NCBI GenBank assembly: GCA_041665785.1
Contig: JBAYIE010000006.1
Location: 46,576-110,575, forward strand
Length of the DNA stretch: 64,000 bases
DNA from: JBAYIE01 sp041665785
Lineage (GTDB): Bacteria; Bacteroidota; Bacteroidia; UKL13-3
Direction of reading: 5' to 3'
Under the pieces are notes generated by a model. It was given only the letters and a program-made list of their open reading frames with translations. It searched no databases and was not told where the DNA came from. This document shows, piece by piece, positions 45,001 to 53,040 of this stretch (positions within the stretch are counted from its first letter, which is position 1; the number at the start of each line of letters is the position of its first letter). Made by a program: the position numbers and the translations under genes.

Positions 45001-47586
45001 ATATAAATAGGTTGATGCAGTTGAGCTCGCAAATTCTGACCAGTTACCACCATTGTCGCGATACATCCATTTTTGCACAGACCCTGAATAGTTGTTGAGG
45101 TAAACCGTTAAGGTTGAACCTGAACAATTCACTGTTGAATTGGTAATTGGAGTGTGCGAACTTGTTGTTCCATTCATCAAGGGTGATAATACCACTGTAA
45201 CAGCGTTGGAGGTGTCTGTTGTACAGGTATTATTGTTGTTGATTACAACTTTATATTCCCGATTGGTTTGAGTCAATACACGTGTTCCTGCCGTGCTTTC
45301 GGTGTATGTAAAAGAGGTGCCGGTCAAATTTTTCCAATCACCTCCATTGTCGCGCGACATCCACCTAACCACACTAAATCCGCTCAGAGAAGCACAGGTA
45401 ATTTGCAAACTTGTTCCACTGCATATGGCATTTGAACTGGCTGTAGGTAAGATATTGGGATTGTTTTGCCCCACACGTTGATTTACCATTAGGGTTATCG
45501 ATTGCGTAGTATCGTATTTGCACATTCCCTGATTGTAAAGAATTACACGGTATGTTTTACTGGGATTATTTGTGCTGGTATAATCACTTGGATTGGTGGA
45601 GTTATACCCGAATGCATACCAGTTTTGAGAAGCTAATTCTCTTCCAATCCAATTGCTTACCGTATACCCGGTTGGCGGTACAATTCCCAGTTGCGTATTG
45701 TTTCCATTGCAAATGTCCGACTGCGTGGAGTAGGGAGTTACAGCCAATGAACCTCTGATTAACGGATTGATCTCCACATGTACTTCATTGGAAGTATCCA
45801 GGCGAAGTGTTTCCAGATTTTTTATCAAGGCACGGTAACTGCGTATGGTTTGTGAATTCAGGCTTCCTGTATTATTGTCGTAAAAGGTTGTATTGGTTTG
45901 TGCAGATAACACATTCCAGTCGCCGGTTTTATTATCGCGATAAATCCAACGGCCAATCAACATACCTGTTGGCAGCGAAATGTATCCGCTTACCTGTGCA
46001 CCAACACAATAGGCTGGTTGGTTGATGATGGGTGTAATATCTGCCAATCCTCCGGGTGCAGGCAATTTGATCAAAACCTGAACTGCCGGTGTTGTATCTA
46101 TACGGCATTGAATGGTATTGTTGAGCAATACCCGGTAAGCACGTTGTGTATTGCTGCTCATGTTGGTATTGTTGTCGGTGTAGGTATATCCTGAACCCAG
46201 CTGTACCCAATTGCCGGTATTGTTATTACGGTATATCCAATAGCTAACCGGTGTACCATCGCTAATCTGCAATTTTACCTGTGCCCCTGCACATACTTCT
46301 GTTAATGAGGTTGCGGGAATGGCCTTGTTTGTAATTCCTCTCCGGTTAGCTCTTACGGTGTAAAAAACCGAAGCTGAAGTATCATAACTGCAATTCAAAG
46401 AAGCATTGTTCACCACAGCACGCACTTCACGCGTAAGATCATTTAAAATATTGCTGTTGCTGGTAAGTGATGCGGTAGTGCTATTGCTGAAATTCGTCCA
46501 CGGCCCGGTTGCGCTATCTCTGTAATACCATGATCGGGATGATGGCCCCTGCATTTGAAATGTTTGGTTACTCCCGGCACAAACATCAATCAAACTGCCT
46601 GTAATCTGAGGTACCATATTCAACAGATAGCGGCGTTGTGCCGCCTGAATAAACAAGGAAACTTCATCCGATGTATCAGCACTGCAGGTATTGGAATTCA
46701 GGAGTACTACTTTATAACTACGGTTGATTGACGCAGAAACTGCCGTGTTATAATCGATTGCAGTAGTGGTGGCTGAACTAAAAACATTCCATGAGGTAGC
46801 ACTTCCATCCCGGTACAACCAGTTGCCGATCTCCATGGGCCATTCCAATTGTAAACTCACACTGCTTCCCCCGCATATTTGCTGTTGTGTCAAAATCGGT
46901 TTAATATTTACATTGTTTCCGGCAACCACCGGATTTATTTGTATAGCTACGCTTGCTGAAGAATCCAGTTCACATGTAGCCGGATCCTTTACCATAACCC
47001 TGAATTCGCGCAGGGTATTGATATTCACATAAGGCATTTGTATGTTGAGTGATTGGCTGCTGCTGTTGATATACACCATCCAGCTTCCTCCATTATCGCG
47101 GTAAATCCATTGCGTTATCTGTGTACCCGCATTCATGATTCTCAATGTCACAGTGCTTCCGCCACATGCCTGATAAGCAGAAGCCGATAATGAAATTCCA
47201 TCGTTGTTTCCATAAGATGGAGGTACCACATTTACATCGACTCCATCTGTAGTATCACTTGCACATGAAGCGGTTGTTACAATCGCTCTGAATGTGCGTA
47301 CGGTTGGCACCGTTTGCGACATATAAAAATTGATATTGTCGCTGTTGGTATTGTACGCAATCCAACTACCGGTATTATTATCGCGGTAAACCCAACGGGT
47401 AACCGGTAAACCAGTAGCATACACGTATACGGTATTGCCCGAACAAATAGTTTCGTTTGATACGGTTGGTTTATAATTCGCCACTGCTCCACACTGTGCC
47501 CACGACGTTCCATAATTGGTCAACAGCAAACCAAAAATCAGCAGGAAAGAATACACAGATTTAAAAAGGATGTCGAAGTTTTTCAT
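39085..47586 (-). CDS. Giant T9SS-secreted repetitive surface protein (27 repeats)
   Basis: 2833 residues. After a signal peptide (residues 1-31, ending YGTSWAQ) come 27 imperfect repeats of about 90-100 residues. Each has a first cysteine in ICSGT-like text, then a W-I/L-Y-R-D-N...W core, an R-x-Y-R-A-I strand and a second cysteine in C-x-x-D-T-S/T, followed by a V-x-I-N-P turn and GN. The two cysteines per repeat suggest disulfide-stabilised Ig-like modules; repeat 6 lacks the second cysteine (ETLRLDTSN). An Ig-like domain (YQWKLNGNNISGA) and a T9SS sorting domain (IYPNPSGDG, SSGVYWINL, KRIVINR) end the protein. It is probably a filamentous adhesin or surface-layer element. It has its own promoter-like box and terminator. 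Confidence 0.92.
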   Translation of the reverse strand: MKNFDILFKSVYSFLLIFGLLLTNYGTSWAQCGAVANYKPTVSNETICSGNTVYVYATGLPVTRWVYRDNNTGSWIAYNTNSDNINFYMSQTVPTVRTFRAIVTTASCASDTTDGVDVNVVPPSYGNNDGISLSASAYQACGGSTVTLRIMNAGTQITQWIYRDNGGSWMVYINSSSQSLNIQMPYVNINTLREFRVMVKDPATCELDSSASVAIQINPVVAGNNVNIKPILTQQQICGGSSVSLQLEWPMEIGNWLYRDGSATSWNVFSSATTTAIDYNTAVSASINRSYKVVLLNSNTCSADTSDEVSLFIQAAQRRYLLNMVPQITGSLIDVCAGSNQTFQMQGPSSRSWYYRDSATGPWTNFSNSTTASLTSNSNILNDLTREVRAVVNNASLNCSYDTSASVFYTVRANRRGITNKAIPATSLTEVCAGAQVKLQISDGTPVSYWIYRNNNTGNWVQLGSGYTYTDNNTNMSSNTQRAYRVLLNNTIQCRIDTTPAVQVLIKLPAPGGLADITPIINQPAYCVGAQVSGYISLPTGMLIGRWIYRDNKTGDWNVLSAQTNTTFYDNNTGSLNSQTIRSYRALIKNLETLRLDTSNEVHVEINPLIRGSLAVTPYSTQSDICNGNNTQLGIVPPTGYTVSNWIGRELASQNWYAFGYNSTNPSDYTSTNNPSKTYRVILYNQGMCKYDTTQSITLMVNQRVGQNNPNILPTASSNAICSGTSLQITCASLSGFSVVRWMSRDNGGDWKNLTGTSFTYTESTAGTRVLTQTNREYKVVINNNNTCTTDTSNAVTVVLSPLMNGTTSSHTPITNSTVNCSGSTLTVYLNNYSGSVQKWMYRDNGGNWSEFASSTASTYLYDNKSYVNSATNRDYRAFLVRQGTCSIDTTQILSVQLKPYGYGNAPALQPTANTVSICSGNTFNVSLVGNNIQKWIYRNNQTGPWLEISSSSSTTNFYESNTQVLANTSRSYRAITYTNGCSYDTTAAVSVQINARTKGNAGAVAITSASGIFCSTSPVGVNVISNTLPTAGSVRRWIYRDNLNGAWNEIPSSATNSYSHTNTYVPVTTTRSYRVIVDNTNACSYDSSTAYSVTINPSVRGQVSVTPLSSVSSVCNRSTTPQIYLNSGTYTGTVLKWVMSSNNGDWEDFGYTTNASSIIEYNINGSSPVNRAYRAIITNPVACSIDTSNAVNILISPLVRGNISSLQPSSTRNIWCYRTPVDIALKNISSGYTIAKWITTDNNGEWRNMFTNNNTNSTITDLNSWVAEPVSRSYRTIVNNTNTCQADTTSALTLLIQPQGSNISNRAILPTTNKTSMCSGSTVSLSVPTSSVYTVQRWTYSDNGVTGPWVNAYNSDVHAYTHNLTQVSNSVTRLYRAIISDTSSCDFDSTQAVAVIIKAISYGNDSSISISAFDTICAGTNLGLSLSPGNGNSVWKWLYAINKSNWQNFTSSTQSSSITDNTTLYPPGTIKSYTAIVLKGATCSYDTLNRVKDVFIKNKTYGISGLAAFVNSADTVCAGNTVSMSVSTSFYIERWLFSDDNKMSWQVIPSSSTSFFNHTNTAVASSTWRFYRAIVVSTSSCISDSTRMDSVFLRNYTGGLSAATPTTTNASICAGNTAGISLSVAGSTIQRWLYKDNNGEWFTHSVTSASSINDNNTYFSNVTTRQYKVILLKNCSYDTTNAVTITISPKIAGTDISKVPTATSVNVCAGSPVQSIAVTAGSGNSIVRWLSRDNNKSWTVLLNGNSNNISDYNTYVGTTVTRDYVAIINNNSTCRLDTTAKLTVTINPVVLGNNNARSPVVPLSTCMGMNYTVSMNVASDTTVIRMLYNFNGGNWIDRGYITPVTNYQFGEFAASQQNSYTMGYRAILYKAGNCRIDTTAASVITINPKTYGNDNSIVPTSQSGSNVCSGNSFNININAGSGNFVQYWLYSEDLGPWIPMYSSLSGIIQSVNTVSLVNRRYRAIISKSNSCTLDTSGEVSVYINPLIYGTDTFSSTAINGNKGVCTGSFIDVDAYGLSGVQLNTWLYRDGYSGAWNNMHRYSISITDYNTNTTNAINRQYALLIYKSASCRYDTTSINDTAFISPRMLGTDTNIMVTSNGGSYCTGTPVILGTSGLGSHTVQSWLYSNNNGPWMTLYSGSATTLTDYNTTVSAPVTRAYRIIIKNNNSCSMDSSAVKTVSINPRTIGIDNTIVPAVASTSICSGATINLSVNPGSGNSIQRWMQNTDNGGWTNLAITSATSLNDYATQTSTGFTRQYKVVVVKGAGCPTDTSASVGVNVSAIGYGNQNTVVPALSNSNVCSGALVTITLGSFNGSSVKYWMYRDNPTDNWQILNITSSSWSDVNTQTSSLLVRQYRALVINSSGCSFDTTAPATVTINPIQNGVNATTAQASQLTVCSGNPVNVFINTPVGYTIQQWLFRNTGEEWQYLNAGSAASINDFNTQVSSNIIREYRTLLNNTSGCSIDSSGVVTVNINIITNGSNLAIMPASNNTSICAGTPAIINVSGFSGSVVKWLFRDSVANFWTAINDNGFTLYHTSTNVSYTKVREYRAIIFNTANCSYDTTGTLQITINPQLQGNANSVVPTSTATIYCTGNSIAVTASGFINGGVVTGWIFKDNAGSWIPIAGSANEMYTHTNTTVSAFVSRQYRALVHTGCSTDTTASLTVTIDVLPVKPVVTRNGSSDTLVCSVTAATYQWKLNGNNISGANSKNLIATQNGNYSVETGNASNCKSISDAFNFIKSGLMDLDLLNAARIYPNPSGDGHVTVSLQDIAAFRVSIEVVDVLGKVIYKGEKELNAGSFNLDLSGQSSGVYWINLRIDNSVTNKRIVINR

Positions 47587-47622
47587 AAAGTCAGCATTTA
47601 AATTTGAATGGGGTCAGTTAAT

Positions 47623-47630
47623 CAAATCTA
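47623..47630 (-). promoter_or_regulatory. -7 box TAGATTTG for the giant repeat gene
   Basis: TAGATTTG on the minus strand, 36 bp before the ATG. The -33 element is not clear. Confidence 0.45.
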
Positions 47631-47742
47631 TATGATTTCTTACGGAAAAAGGTTCACACCAGCTGAAGAATTAAGAAAGTGGCTTCCTTTTTTATGTATA
47701 AGGTATGGAATGCGTATGAGGCAACGACATTCCGTATAAACT

Positions 47743-49053
47743 TCATTTACCCAAGGCCTTTTTGTAAACCATCATACAACGTTCACGGGCAGCAACATGA
47801 TTTACGATAGGTTCCGGGTAATCCGGAGTATTTAATTCAGGCAGCCATTTGCGGATAAATTCAAATCCCGGGTCAAATTTCTTTTGTTGGCTTTCGGGAT
47901 TGAAAATCCGGAAATACGGTGCTGCATCATTTCCACAACCTGCCACCCATTGCCAGCCTCCGTTATTGGCGCTAAAATCGAAATCGAGGAGCTGCTGTGC
48001 AAACCAGGCCTCACCCCATCGCCAGTCGATCAGCAAATGTTTTACCAGAAAACTGGCTGCTACCATGCGTACGCGGTTGTGCATGAAACCGGTTTGAAGG
48101 AGTTCACGCATTCCGGCATCAACCAGCGGATAACCGGTTTTGCCTGCACGCCATCGGGCAAATTGCATTTCATCGTTGATCCATAAAATCTGATCGTAAT
48201 GCGCTTTAAACGATTTGCCTTCTCCCACTTGCGGAAATTGATCGAGGATCATGAAATAAAAATCGCGCCAGATCAGCTCGTTTAAAAATGCAGATGAATT
48301 TGCTTGTGCCTGCCTCACCAGTTCACGGATACTGATGGTGCCAAAACGTAAATGCACGCCTAATCGTGTAGTGCCTTGCAGGGCTGGATAATTTCTGTTC
48401 GCTGCATAATTCAGTAACATTTTTTCGTCGAAAACAGTTGGAGGAATTTCTGCTGTGCAATTTTTAAAACCCAGTTGTTCCAGTGTAAGAAAAGGCAAAC
48501 CTGATATTTTATACAACGCTGAAGTATGATCCTGGCTTGGATATTCCGCCACACCGGCTTCTTTCAAATGAAGCAACCATTTTTTGGAATAAGGTGTAAA
48601 AACAGTAAAGGGTTGCCCATTGTCTTTGGCTATTTCCAACCCTTCGAACAGGCATTGATCTTTGTAGACATGAAAGGATGCCCCATTCGTTTGGGCCAGA
48701 TGCTCAATGTGTCTGTCGCGCTCCTTGGCATAAGGTTCATAATCACGATTAAGAAAAATATGTTTGATCGGATATTGCTCAAACAAACTTTTCCATACTT
48801 CCCGCGGGGATCCATGCAACACCAATAAATCGCTTCCCAATGCATTCAGTTCAGATTTTAAAAGTTGCAATTGACGGTGAATAAACACTATCCTTCTATC
48901 GCTTTTATTTTCTATCGCATCCAGAATTTCTGTATCAAAAATAAAAACGGGCAATACCGGCAATCCGCTCTTCAATGCATGGTAAAGTCCATGATTGTCG
49001 TGCAAACGCAAATCGCGTCGAAACCAAAAAACAGAAATGGGGGGAGTTTGCAT
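47743..49053 (-). CDS. Deoxyribodipyrimidine photolyase / cryptochrome
   Basis: 436 residues. The N-terminal antenna domain begins SVFWFRRDLRLHDNHGL and the C-terminal FAD domain contains LRFGTISIRELV, GYPLVDAGMRELLQTGFMHNR (~292-312) and the FSANNGGWQWVAGCGNDAAPYFRIFNP stretch (~362-388). It should repair UV-induced cyclobutane pyrimidine dimers with blue light. Length is that of class I photolyases. It stands alone between the giant gene and the heptose adenylyltransferase. Confidence 0.93.
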   Translation of the reverse strand: MQTPPISVFWFRRDLRLHDNHGLYHALKSGLPVLPVFIFDTEILDAIENKSDRRIVFIHRQLQLLKSELNALGSDLLVLHGSPREVWKSLFEQYPIKHIFLNRDYEPYAKERDRHIEHLAQTNGASFHVYKDQCLFEGLEIAKDNGQPFTVFTPYSKKWLLHLKEAGVAEYPSQDHTSALYKISGLPFLTLEQLGFKNCTAEIPPTVFDEKMLLNYAANRNYPALQGTTRLGVHLRFGTISIRELVRQAQANSSAFLNELIWRDFYFMILDQFPQVGEGKSFKAHYDQILWINDEMQFARWRAGKTGYPLVDAGMRELLQTGFMHNRVRMVAASFLVKHLLIDWRWGEAWFAQQLLDFDFSANNGGWQWVAGCGNDAAPYFRIFNPESQQKKFDPGFEFIRKWLPELNTPDYPEPIVNHVAARERCMMVYKKALGK

Positions 49054-49090
49054 GCCGGGTTAGAATTAAACAATAGCGGCTGCTAAATGT

Positions 49091-49588
49091 TTATCCTACC
49101 GAACGGATTTTCTTTTCGATCGAAGTAGTGGAATACCCGGGAAGAAAATCTATGGTTTTTACTTCGCCGCCTTTAGCCACAACTATATCGTATCCTACTA
49201 TATCTTCGGGCTTGTAATCACTTCCTTTTACCAAAACATCCGGTTGCACCACACGAATCAATTCGTAGGGCGTTTCTTCGTCAAATAATATTACCGCATC
49301 TACAAATGTCAGGGATGCCATAATAAAGAGGCGCGAATCTTCATTCTGTATAGGGCGGCCGGGTCCTTTAAGACGGCTCACCGAATGATCTGTATTGAGT
49401 GCTACAATCAGTTTATCGCCGAGGTCGGCTGCCTGCGAAAGATAATCGACATGGCCTTTGTGCAACAAATCGAAACACCCGTTGGTAAAAACCACTTTGG
49501 CATGTTCGCGGTTCCAGAGTTCAAGTCGTTGCAACAATACTTCCCGGCTCTGACAAATCTTTGATTCAATATAGGCTTTATGCTTCAT
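49091..49588 (-). CDS. rfaE2: D-glycero-beta-D-manno-heptose 1-phosphate adenylyltransferase
   Basis: 165 residues, matching the C-terminal half of HldE as a separate protein. The nucleotidyltransferase motif is FTNGCFDLLHKGHVDYL (~34-50), followed by LNTDHSVSRLKGPGRPI. It transfers AMP to heptose-1-phosphate for LPS core sugar. The C-terminal VKGSDYKPEDIVG and FLPGYSTTSIEKKI are also family features. The ATG overlaps the stop of the flippase-like gene (ATGA). Confidence 0.92.
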   Translation of the reverse strand: MKHKAYIESKICQSREVLLQRLELWNREHAKVVFTNGCFDLLHKGHVDYLSQAADLGDKLIVALNTDHSVSRLKGPGRPIQNEDSRLFIMASLTFVDAVILFDEETPYELIRVVQPDVLVKGSDYKPEDIVGYDIVVAKGGEVKTIDFLPGYSTTSIEKKIRSVG

Positions 49589-50598
49589 GCTTCTTTGCTC
49601 AGCTGTTTGCGCTCTTGTATGAACGTGTAAATTAAGGAAAAAGTTCCGACTGCCAGAATCATGAGCATTTGCATGCCGTGTGAAACAAAACCAAAAACCC
49701 CGCCCCCCAGCGAACTTACTCCGTATAAGGCCAGTCCTTTAGCTACAAAAATATGGTAAGCTCCGATACCGCCTGAAACCGGGGCTGCAAAACCAAATGT
49801 ACCCACTACCAATATGCTCATTGCAGCCGAAATTCCAATGTGCGACGTTTCATCGATGGCCATCAGGTAGCAATAGGTATTCAGAAAATACAATCCCCAA
49901 ATCAATGCGGTTTGCAAAAAAAACATTCCCGGAGATTTCAATTTAAACACCGAAGCAAACCCATTTCCAAATCCCCGAATCAGGTTAACTATTTTTGCAA
50001 TGAGGGTCATTTGCAACAGATGCACTCTACTCCGGTAAACCAAATAACCAACCAACAGTAAAATCAGTAAAGCTATAACTCCATATGCAGCCGGGAATCC
50101 GGCAATTTTCTCTTCCAGGGGAGTAAAAAATGTTTCCGAAAAAAAACTATACAAAGTGTCAAATTCGATCACCAATACACCGGCAGTCAATGCAAGCAAA
50201 ATCAACATATCAAAGACCCGCTCCACCACAACGGTACCCAGCGATTCATGCATGGGAATGCGATCGGTACGGTTTAAAATACCACAACGGCTCACCTCAC
50301 CCATCCGGGGAATGGCAAAATTGAAGAGGTATCCGATCATCACGGCATTGAAAGCGTTCATGCCTGATGGTTTTTTGCCGAGTGGCTCCAGCATCAGGTT
50401 CCAGCGCAGGGCGCGCACCAGATGACTCGACAGGGAAACTGTAACGGCCATGAAGATCCAGAAATAATTGGCATTGCGGAATCCGTCGAGCAGGGCTTCG
50501 TAATTAAGGTTGAGGTTTACGAATGCCAATACCAGCAGGCCCACACCGAGGCCAAAAAAGAGGAGGAACTTAGCTATGGATTTAAGTTTTCCGGTCAA
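49585..50598 (-). CDS. Flippase-like (YbhN / lysylphosphatidylglycerol synthase membrane domain) protein
   Basis: 337 residues with seven to eight membrane helices. NLNLNYEALLDGFRNANYFWIF, the RALRWNLML segment and FAIPRMGEVSRCGIL are characteristic of the LPG-synthase transmembrane family, often predicted to flip or move lipids. The start is TTG at 50598, overlapping the panD stop (TTGA). Cotranscribed with panD and the heptose gene. Exact substrate unknown. Confidence 0.88.
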   Translation of the reverse strand: MTGKLKSIAKFLLFFGLGVGLLVLAFVNLNLNYEALLDGFRNANYFWIFMAVTVSLSSHLVRALRWNLMLEPLGKKPSGMNAFNAVMIGYLFNFAIPRMGEVSRCGILNRTDRIPMHESLGTVVVERVFDMLILLALTAGVLVIEFDTLYSFFSETFFTPLEEKIAGFPAAYGVIALLILLLVGYLVYRSRVHLLQMTLIAKIVNLIRGFGNGFASVFKLKSPGMFFLQTALIWGLYFLNTYCYLMAIDETSHIGISAAMSILVVGTFGFAAPVSGGIGAYHIFVAKGLALYGVSSLGGGVFGFVSHGMQMLMILAVGTFSLIYTFIQERKQLSKEA

Positions 50599-50945
50599 AC
50601 CGAAAGGCGGTTATTGTTATCGGGATATACAGCAACAGGCTTATATTGTTTGGCTTCTTCGAAATCCATGGTGGCGTATGAAATGATAATGAGGTGATCT
50701 CCCACAAAGCCTTTACGGGCGGCAGGACCATTGAGGCAGATAATGCCTGAATTGCGCTCTCCCTTGATGATATAGGTTTCGAGGCGTTCGCCGTTGTTTA
50801 CGTTCACTACCTGTACCTTCTCGTTTTCGATCATATTGGCTGCCTCCATCAATGCTTCATCGATGGTAATGCTACCCACGTAGTGCAACTCCGTTTCGGT
50901 AAGTTTGGCGCGGTGTATCTTGGATTTGAGTACTTCTATTTGCAT
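50595..50945 (-). CDS. panD: Aspartate 1-decarboxylase
   Basis: 116 residues, making beta-alanine for pantothenate and CoA. The self-cleavage site G24-S25 is in HYVGSITIDEAL, producing the pyruvoyl group. The start segment MQIEVLKSKIHRA and the NGERLETYIIKG, GDHLIIISYA segments are standard. The ATG at 50945 is chosen because the open frame upstream (to 51032) enters the tRNA-Ser region and is not conserved; a TACATTTG box precedes the ATG. Confidence 0.95.
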   Translation of the reverse strand: MQIEVLKSKIHRAKLTETELHYVGSITIDEALMEAANMIENEKVQVVNVNNGERLETYIIKGERNSGIICLNGPAARKGFVGDHLIIISYATMDFEEAKQYKPVAVYPDNNNRLSV

Positions 50946-50955
50946 AAAATCGGTG

Positions 50956-50963
50956 CAAATGTA
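50956..50963 (-). promoter_or_regulatory. -7 box TACATTTG for panD operon
   Basis: TACATTTG on the minus strand, 10 bp before the panD ATG. -33 element weak (TTCG at an approximate distance). Confidence 0.5.
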
Positions 50964-51053
50964 GGAGTAATATTTGATATTGCCTCGAAGCGAAACTATG
51001 AGTACCTTCGTCCCCTTGTATAAACTCACCATCTACGAGGTTATACAAACTAC

Positions 51054-51140
51054 GGAGAGTTGTCAGAGTGGCCGAACGAGCGCGCTTGGAAAGCGCGTAT
51101 ACTGTAACAGGTATCGAGGGTTCGAATCCCTCACTCTCCG
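51054..51140 (+). tRNA. tRNA-Ser (GGA)
   Basis: Acceptor stem GGAGAGT / ACTCTCC, discriminator G, D-arm with GTGGCCGAAC, anticodon stem GCGCGC/GCGCGT with loop TTGGAAA (anticodon GGA), a long variable arm and T-loop GGGTTCGAATCCC. The 3' CCA is not fully encoded. A hairpin terminator follows within 10 bp. Confidence 0.95.
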
Positions 51141-51147
51141 CAAACCC

Positions 51148-51174
51148 AAAATCCCGCTTTTGCGGGATTTTGTA
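51148..51174 (+). terminator. Terminator of tRNA-Ser
   Basis: AAAATCCCGC TTTT GCGGGATTTT, a perfect stem directly after the tRNA. Confidence 0.8.
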
Positions 51175-51182
51175 CGTTAACG

Positions 51183-51448
51183 AGCACTGCGTCAAAAGCC
51201 CCAAAGCTTTTGTAAGCAGGGCGAAGTGAACGTACAACAAATTCCCGCCTAGGGAATTTGGGTTTGTTTCTCCCCCCAACGGGATCGCGCGCCAGCGCAA
51301 TCTTTCCTGATTAGTTAGTTTCCGATAGCACTGCGTCAAAAGCCCCAAAGCTTTTGTAAGCAGGGCGAAGTGAACGTACAACAAATTCCCGTCTAGGGAA
51401 TTTGGGTTTGTTTCTCCACCCAATGGGATCGCGCGTTAGCGCAATCTT
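51183..51448. repeat. Two 122-bp direct repeats downstream of tRNA-Ser
   Basis: Copies at 51183-51304 and 51327-51448 differ at few positions. Each starts GCACTGCGTCAAAAGCCCC, contains the palindromic AAATTCCCGCCTAGGGAATTT and ends in GCGCAATCTT. The 22-bp interval is TTCCTGATTAGTTAGTTTCCGA-like text. They share no obvious match with the tRNA 3' end, so an att site is not shown. The rest of the 407-bp gap 51141-51547 is AT-rich and empty. Confidence 0.85.
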
Positions 51449-51547
51449 AAAGTATTATTTATATGTAAAATGCAATTCTTTTGAAGGATTCCCAAAAATA
51501 TGCACCACCCATATTTCAATTTAAATTTGAATAAATCCAATATAGTT

Positions 51548-51934
51548 TCACTTTACCCGGAATCCTAATTCATAACAACTATTATCAGTGGGATTATAAT
51601 TAAAAGTGCAACCTGAATTCTCCCGATTATTCTTTTTTAGTTTTGACTCATCATTATATTTATTTACAGTGTCATAACACTTTCGATTTGAATAAACCAT
51701 AAAGTAATAAAAAGTAAAGAAGCCGAGATAAGCCAGAGCCAAAAAAAAAATTATATAATCTCTTTCTACCTGATTGATCGTTTTTATTGAGATCAAAGTC
51801 ATACCTATTGTTATACTCCAAAGAATAGTAATTATTGTCATAAGATTTAGTGCTCCCCAGTGATGCCTATCGTTTTTTAGAAATCGAAAGAAGTCATAAC
51901 ATCTATAATAAAATATATTTAACAATGTCTTCAT
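51548..51934 (-). CDS. Small AT-rich two-helix membrane protein
   Basis: 128 residues with membrane segments at about 29-52 and 62-82 and a C-terminal soluble tail containing two cysteines (SGCTFNYNP, SCYELGFRVK). No family recognised. The ATG at 51934 lies 8 bp after the Fic stop on the same strand; the longer frame to 51946 begins with TTG. Base composition is clearly more AT-rich than the housekeeping neighbours. Confidence 0.6.
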   Translation of the reverse strand: MKTLLNIFYYRCYDFFRFLKNDRHHWGALNLMTIITILWSITIGMTLISIKTINQVERDYIIFFLALAYLGFFTFYYFMVYSNRKCYDTVNKYNDESKLKKNNRENSGCTFNYNPTDNSCYELGFRVK

Positions 51935-51942
51935 TTTACCCT

Positions 51943-53025
51943 TCAACCAGCTTTTAACAGATTAAACAAATCAATATTGATATACAACATATCTCTACCC
52001 ACCTTTTCACCTTTCAAAACACCGATCTTCTCAAGGTCTTTCAGGTATTTGCTTGCCGTAAAGCGTGTGATGCCGAGTTGATCTTCCAATGCCGATATCC
52101 TCGCGTAGGGTTGATGAAACAGCACTTCTACCAGTTCTTTGGAATAAATCTTTGGCCGCTTCAACTTTACTTTCTCAATTGTTTTTTCTAACAATAACTT
52201 AATTCCCCGGATAGTTTTGATCGTATCCGTTGCAGAATATGCTACCGATTCCAGCATATATACAATCCATTCTTCCCAATTTCTATTTTGACGAACATTA
52301 TTCAACCCTTTATAATATTGCTTCTTCTGTTTAATTATAAATGAACTTAGGTATAAAATAGGCAACTCAAGCAATCCTTCATGAATGAGATAAAGAACAT
52401 TTAAAATACGCCCGGTTCTGCCATTTCCATCATAAAATGGATGTATAGATTCAAACTGATAATGCATTATTCCCATCCTAATCAATGGATCCATATCCTC
52501 GTTCGTTCCATTTATATATTCTTCCAGATTCTTCAGTTTATCCTGAATAATATCTTTCCCAAACGGGGGGGTATAAATTACTTTACCAGTTCGGACTTGC
52601 TTTAAAGCAGTTCCGGGCTGATTTCTTATCCCGGCATTATTCCCCATCAGGCATTCCTGAATCTTCATCAACTCTCGGGTCGTTATAAGTTTTTTCTTTT
52701 TGATCAACTCATATCCCAGCCACATCGCTTGCTTATAATTCAGAACCTCTTTAACAGCAGCATTCAAATCCGTATTACCAACCGAATATGCCTTATAAAG
52801 CTCATCCTGTGTGGTTACAATATTTTCAATCGCTGAACTATCTCTGGCTTCACGCAGTACCAGACTGTCTAAAATGATTACCGGGTTTGGGATCAGACCG
52901 GTCATTCCTTTGAGTTCGGCCAAGGCTTTATTCGCTTGAATCGCTTTATTATAAACCTTGGGTGTCAATGTTAACTTTGGCGGTAATAACGGAAGTTTAT
53001 TATATGGTTTATCTGGGCTGTACAT
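51943..53025 (-). CDS. Fic-family protein with C-terminal winged-helix domain
   Basis: 360 residues. The Fic core motif HPFYDGNGRTGR is at residues 195-206 and the inhibitory helix motif SSAIEN at 63-68, where the Glu competes with the ATP gamma-phosphate. The C-terminal ~60 residues (RISALEDQLGITRFTASKYLKDLEKIGVL) form a winged helix-turn-helix, as in self-regulating Fic proteins. It would AMPylate a protein target and may bind its own promoter. The upstream region carries repeated TTNAACATAT-type boxes. A small membrane protein gene follows 8 bp downstream. Confidence 0.93.
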   Translation of the reverse strand: MYSPDKPYNKLPLLPPKLTLTPKVYNKAIQANKALAELKGMTGLIPNPVIILDSLVLREARDSSAIENIVTTQDELYKAYSVGNTDLNAAVKEVLNYKQAMWLGYELIKKKKLITTRELMKIQECLMGNNAGIRNQPGTALKQVRTGKVIYTPPFGKDIIQDKLKNLEEYINGTNEDMDPLIRMGIMHYQFESIHPFYDGNGRTGRILNVLYLIHEGLLELPILYLSSFIIKQKKQYYKGLNNVRQNRNWEEWIVYMLESVAYSATDTIKTIRGIKLLLEKTIEKVKLKRPKIYSKELVEVLFHQPYARISALEDQLGITRFTASKYLKDLEKIGVLKGEKVGRDMLYINIDLFNLLKAG

Positions 53026-53040
53026 TATCTGGCCATTTTT

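Noticed and set aside
40000..47500. Many plus-strand frames of 60-180 codons
   Set aside because: All are antisense shadows of the repetitive giant gene and share its periodicity.
50872..51423. Minus-strand open frame of 183 codons across tRNA-Ser and the direct repeats
   Set aside because: It is the antisense translation of the tRNA (FEPSI...ARSATLTTL) and of both 122-bp repeats, a well-known false gene pattern.
51183..51448. Attachment sites of an integrative element at tRNA-Ser
   Set aside because: The direct repeats do not contain the tRNA 3' end, and no integrase is in the window.
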